Shown piece after piece: positions 32,618-35,607 of a stretch of DNA of 35,607 nt. Position 1 is the first letter of the stretch, and each line of letters opens with the position of its first letter. The notes below the pieces were generated by a model, which searched no databases, was not told where the DNA came from, and saw nothing but the letters and a program-made list of their open reading frames with translations. The stretch comes from CAYLPT01 sp964385645 (GTDB lineage Bacteria > Armatimonadota > Hebobacteria > Hebobacterales > Hebobacteraceae), in NCBI GenBank assembly GCA_964385645.1, contig CAYLPT010000218.1, positions 1 to 35,607 of the forward strand. The letters are read 5' to 3'. The position numbers and the translations under genes were made by a program.

Positions 32618-34020
32618 GCTCGCCTCTCCGCCCGGCGTGCGAGGGCCTGCACAGCCTCCCTGAACCGCCGCCCGCGCTCGGCCATGTCCTCGAACATGTC
32701 GAAGCTGGCGCAGGCCGGCGACAGCAGGACGACCCCCCCCGGCGGCCGCCGCTTCGCGAGCTGCCCCGCCGCCAGCGCCACCGCCTCCTCCAGGTCGCCC
32801 GCCTCCGCCACCTGCCCTACTCCCGCGCGCCGCGCCGCGGCCGCGATCTCCTCGCCCGCCTCGCCGATCACCACCAATGAGCCGCCGCGGCGCGCGAGCG
32901 CCTCCGCGAGGGGGCCGAAGTCGTGCACCTTCGCCCGGCCCCCGGCGATGAGGGCCACTGGCCCCTCGCACGCCTCCAGCGCGGCCAGGGTGGCCGCTGG
33001 TGTGGTCGCCTGGGAGTCGTTGACAAACCGCGTGGCCCCCACCTCCGCCACCGCCTCGAGCCGGTGCTCGAAGCCCCGGAAGCGCAGCAGCGCCCCCTCG
33101 GCCGCCTCCAGAGTGGCGCCCATGGCGCGCGCGACGGCGAGCGCGGCGAGTGCGTTCCCGAGGTTATGCCGCCCGGGCAGGCGAACCGCCTCCGCCGGGC
33201 AGATCCGCTGCCCCTCGACCCGGAGCCAACCGCCCGAGAGATCCGCCCCCTCCGGGGCCTCCCGCTCCAGGCTGTAGGGCATCAGCCGGCCCCGCACCCG
33301 GCTGCGCAGCCCCCAGGCCCCCTCGTCGTCGCGGTTGAGGATCGCCGCCTCGCTCTCGCCCTGGTTGACGAAGATCCGAGCCTTTGCCTCTTGGTAGGCC
33401 TCCATGGTCTTGTGGCGGTCGAGGTGATCCGGCGACAGGTTCAGCAGGGCCGCGGCCAGGGGCCGGAAGCCCTCGATGGCCTCGAGCTGGAAGCTGCTGA
33501 CCTCCGCGACGAGGAGATCACCGGGGCCGGCCTGCTCCGCCAGCTCGACGAGCGGACGCCCGATATTGCCACCGACGAGCGCTCGCTTTCCCTCCGCGCA
33601 CAGCAGCTCACCTATGAGCGCCGCGGTCGTCGTCTTGCCCTTCGTCCCCGTGACTGCAGCGATCGGGCAGGGGGCGATCCACCAGGCCAGCTCGATCTCG
33701 CTCACCACCCGGGCCCCGCTGGCGCGTGCCCGGCTCAGGGGCTCGATGTCCAGGGGCACCCCGGGGCTCACCACCACCAGGTCGGCCTCCTCAATCCCGC
33801 GGTAGGCATCTTCGCCCAGCAGCAACTCCAACTCCAGCCCCTCCAGAGCGGCCACTTCGCTCGCCAGCTCGCCCGCCGGCTTGATGTCCGACACCGACAC
33901 CCGCGCGCCCCGCCGGGCGGCGGCCCGGGCGGCCGCCCGGCCGGTGCCCCACTTGCCCAGGCCGACGACATGCACCCGCCGCCCCGCCAGCTCGCTGTCG
34001 GCGCGAGAATCCTGGGCCAT
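32614..34020 (-). CDS. murD: UDP-N-acetylmuramoylalanine--D-glutamate ligase
   Basis: MurD adds D-Glu to UDP-MurNAc-L-Ala. The 468 residues have the N-terminal Rossmann segment VHVVGLGKWGTGRAAA, VVVSPGVPLD, the P-loop VTGTKGKTTTAALIG, VGGNIGRPLVE, VAEVSSFQLE (a MurD hallmark), LNLSPDHLDRH, and C-terminal FVNDSQATTPAATLAALEA with LIAGGRAKVHDF and LLSPACASFDMFEDMAERGRRF. The ATG at 34020 shares its A with the mraY stop (TGATG), with GGAGGG upstream. The open frame to 34446 belongs to the mraY region and is not coding. Confidence 0.95.
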   Translation of the reverse strand: MAQDSRADSELAGRRVHVVGLGKWGTGRAAARAAARRGARVSVSDIKPAGELASEVAALEGLELELLLGEDAYRGIEEADLVVVSPGVPLDIEPLSRARASGARVVSEIELAWWIAPCPIAAVTGTKGKTTTAALIGELLCAEGKRALVGGNIGRPLVELAEQAGPGDLLVAEVSSFQLEAIEGFRPLAAALLNLSPDHLDRHKTMEAYQEAKARIFVNQGESEAAILNRDDEGAWGLRSRVRGRLMPYSLEREAPEGADLSGGWLRVEGQRICPAEAVRLPGRHNLGNALAALAVARAMGATLEAAEGALLRFRGFEHRLEAVAEVGATRFVNDSQATTPAATLAALEACEGPVALIAGGRAKVHDFGPLAEALARRGGSLVVIGEAGEEIAAAARRAGVGQVAEAGDLEEAVALAAGQLAKRRPPGGVVLLSPACASFDMFEDMAERGRRFREAVQALARRAERRA

Positions 34021-35000
34021 CACGCCCTCCACGCGGCCGCCACGAGGGCGGCCGCGGCGGCTGCGCCCAGGACCCAGAAGGTCCACACCACGCGGCGCTC
34101 GGACCAGCCGGAGAGCTCGAAGTGATGGTGAAGTGGGCTCATGCGCAGGATCCGCCGGCCGGTCGTCTTGAACGAGATCACCTGCGCGATCACCGACAGC
34201 TCTTCGAGGAAGGGCACGAGGCAAAGCGCGAGCAGCGCCACCGGCCGATCCAGCCAGGCCGCCATGCCCGCGAGTGCCGCGCCCAGGCCGAGGGAGCCGA
34301 CGTCGCCCATGAAGACCCGCGCGGGATGGCGGTTGAAGAAGAGGAACCCCGCGCAGGCGCCCCCGAGGGCGGCCGCGAACAGGGCCACCTCGCCCTGCCC
34401 CGCGTCCAGTGCGAGGGCGCCGAATCCCACCGCCGCGATGACGCACAGCCCAGCCGCCAGCCCGTCAAGGCCGTCGGCGAGGTTCACTGCATTGGAGGTC
34501 GCCACCGTCGCCAGCACCCAGAAGACCATCCCCCCCGCGCCCAGCGCGAGCGGCTGCCCCGCGCAGGCGGCCTCGATCATCCGCCCGCCGACCAAGGCGT
34601 ACACGAACGCGCCCGCGGCCACCACCTGGAGCGCGAGCTTCTCACGCGCCCGCAGGCCGAGAGACCGGCCCCGGCGGACCTTGCGCCAGTCGTCGGCCGC
34701 GCCGATCGCCGCGAAGGCGCCGACCAGCGCGAGGAGAGTCACCATCGTGAGGCTCACCTCACCCCGCAACAACCACTGCCCAAGCACCGCCGCGCCAAGC
34801 CACGCGGCAAGCAAGAACACCCCGCCCATGGTCGGCGTTCCCTGCTTCTCCAGGTGGCGCTGCGGCCCATCGTCTCTGACCCGCTGCCCAACGCCCCCGC
34901 GGCGGAGGGCGGCGATGGTCGGCGGCCCGAGCGCCGCCGCCAGCACTACCGCGCCGGCGCCGACCATCGCCATCTCGATCCCGGTTGCCGGGCTAGACAC
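34020..35000 (-). CDS. mraY: Phospho-N-acetylmuramoyl-pentapeptide transferase
   Basis: MraY makes lipid I from UDP-MurNAc-pentapeptide and undecaprenyl phosphate in the membrane. The 326 residues have about ten helices and all signature sites: GTPTMGG (54-60), Asp103-Asp104 in GAADDWRKV, Asp176/Asp179 in NLADGLDGLAAG, Asp233 in FMGDVGSLGLG, and the SPLHHHFE motif (His291-293). GTG 35000 overlaps the last eight bases of murF, with GAGGG nine bases upstream; an ATG at residue 10 (MAMVG) is a shorter option. Slightly shorter than E. coli MraY (360), as is usual for this group. Confidence 0.95.
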   Translation of the reverse strand: MSSPATGIEMAMVGAGAVVLAAALGPPTIAALRRGGVGQRVRDDGPQRHLEKQGTPTMGGVFLLAAWLGAAVLGQWLLRGEVSLTMVTLLALVGAFAAIGAADDWRKVRRGRSLGLRAREKLALQVVAAGAFVYALVGGRMIEAACAGQPLALGAGGMVFWVLATVATSNAVNLADGLDGLAAGLCVIAAVGFGALALDAGQGEVALFAAALGGACAGFLFFNRHPARVFMGDVGSLGLGAALAGMAAWLDRPVALLALCLVPFLEELSVIAQVISFKTTGRRILRMSPLHHHFELSGWSERRVVWTFWVLGAAAAAALVAAAWRA

Positions 35001-35607
35001 CGCGTGCGCCCTCGAGCAGCGCCTTCACTACCTCCTCCATCTGCATGGCGCGGGAGCCCTTCACCAGCACCACGTCGCACGGGGCCAGCCGCGCCCGCGC
35101 GGCGGCCGCCGCGCCCGCGTTGTCCTCCGCCTCGACGACCGCCCCGGCCGGCAGTCTGCCGCGGGCGCCCCGCGCGATCTCCCGCCCCAGCTCGCCCACC
35201 GTCACCACGCCGGCGAGCCCCAGCGCGGCCGCTAGCTCGCCCACCTCCCGGTGCCACTCCGCGGCGAGGGGGCCCAGCTCCTTCATGTCCCCGAGCACGG
35301 CCCACTTGCGGCCCCCGGGCAGGTCGGCGAGCAGCTCGAGCGCCACCCGCATGGAGTCGGGGGCGGCGTTGTAGCAGTCGTCCACCACGGTGTAGCCGCC
35401 TGGCGCCTCGACGATCCGGCCCCGCATCTCCGCGCCCTCGAAGGCGGCCAGGCCGCCGGGCACCCACTCTGGGTCGGCGCCGGCGGCAACCGCGGCAGCC
35501 GCCGCGGCAGCCGCGTTGAGGGCCTGGTGTCTCCCGGCCGCGCGCAGGGCGATCCTCTGCCTCCCCCACGGCGCCGCCAGTGTGAACTCGAGCCGCCCGC
35601 GCGCCCC
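34993..35607 (-). CDS. murF: UDP-N-acetylmuramoyl-tripeptide--D-alanyl-D-alanine ligase (C-terminal part, cut by window edge)
   Basis: Only the last 204 residues are visible; the N-terminal and P-loop parts lie outside the right edge. The visible part has the central-domain end GRHQALNAAAAAAAVAAG (about 23-42 of the fragment, poly-Ala), then the MurF-specific GGYTVVDDCYNAAPDSMRVALELL, AVLGDMKELG and DVVLVKGSRAMQMEEVV. MurF adds the D-Ala-D-Ala made by Ddl. Its stop overlaps the mraY start by eight bases. murE, normally upstream, would be beyond the window. Confidence 0.93.
   Translation of the reverse strand, partial: GARGRLEFTLAAPWGRQRIALRAAGRHQALNAAAAAAAAVAAGADPEWVPGGLAAFEGAEMRGRIVEAPGGYTVVDDCYNAAPDSMRVALELLADLPGGRKWAVLGDMKELGPLAAEWHREVGELAAALGLAGVVTVGELGREIARGARGRLPAGAVVEAEDNAGAAAAARARLAPCDVVLVKGSRAMQMEEVVKALLEGARGV

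Noticed and set aside
31610..33277. Plus-strand 555-residue open frame over ftsW/murD
   Set aside because: Shadow of two genes with intact family motifs on the other strand.

Overview
This is a high-GC bacterial chromosome segment, fully packed with protein genes. No rRNA, tRNA, CRISPR array or insertion sequence is recognisable. The right third is a division and cell wall (dcw) cluster that contains the DUF881 and small-basic-protein (DUF1290) genes. Together with RNase HIII, HD-GYP signalling, a UPF0182 membrane protein and many sugar-type oxidoreductase/epimerase genes, this suggests a deep-branching Terrabacteria lineage. An Armatimonadota-like organism is my best guess, but it is an inference from gene content only. 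Several promoters have an exact TTGACA -35 box, and genes commonly have GGAGG-type ribosome sites and GTGA/ATGA overlaps.

Layout. (1) 1-2522, minus: a UPF0182 membrane protein cut by the window edge. (2) 2599-6212, plus: a promoter, an ABC-2 type exporter (ATPase, permease), a membrane-anchored TPR-like protein with a C-terminal zinc ribbon, and an RNase HIII lacking its N-terminal domain. An unassigned DUF6308-like gene follows (6305-6946). (3) 6955-14942, minus: an apparent seven-gene unit, in transcription order a stand-alone CBM48 glycogen-binding module, a GyrI-like ligand-binding protein, a glycyl radical enzyme of unknown substrate, its radical-SAM activase, a DUF4432 aldose-epimerase-like protein, a hybrid cluster protein (Hcp) and a deacetylase-like protein. 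This is the most novel-looking part of the window. (4) 15115-16713, plus: an N-acyl-D-amino-acid deacylase. Converging on it is a DUF362 ferredoxin-like protein (16834-17928, minus). (5) 18293-20472, plus: a small HAMP membrane protein, an HD-GYP response regulator and a membrane protein with a helix-hairpin-helix domain. (6) 20631-23779, plus: an MFS transporter, a Gfo/Idh/MocA oxidoreductase with a strong promoter, and an HNH endonuclease. (7) 23776-35607, minus: murF (partial)-mraY-murD-ftsW-murC-murB-ddl-ftsQ-DUF881-sbp-ftsA-murG.

The dcw genes overlap or abut almost throughout and would make lipid II and the divisome from one transcript. murG sits after ftsA, where ftsZ is usual, and ftsZ is not in the window. 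In the 7-15 kb unit an oxygen-sensitive radical enzyme and its activase sit with an epimerase-like enzyme and a nitric-oxide/hydroxylamine-related Hcp. This is consistent with anaerobic conversion of a sugar- or polyol-like compound, though the substrate cannot be read from the sequence.
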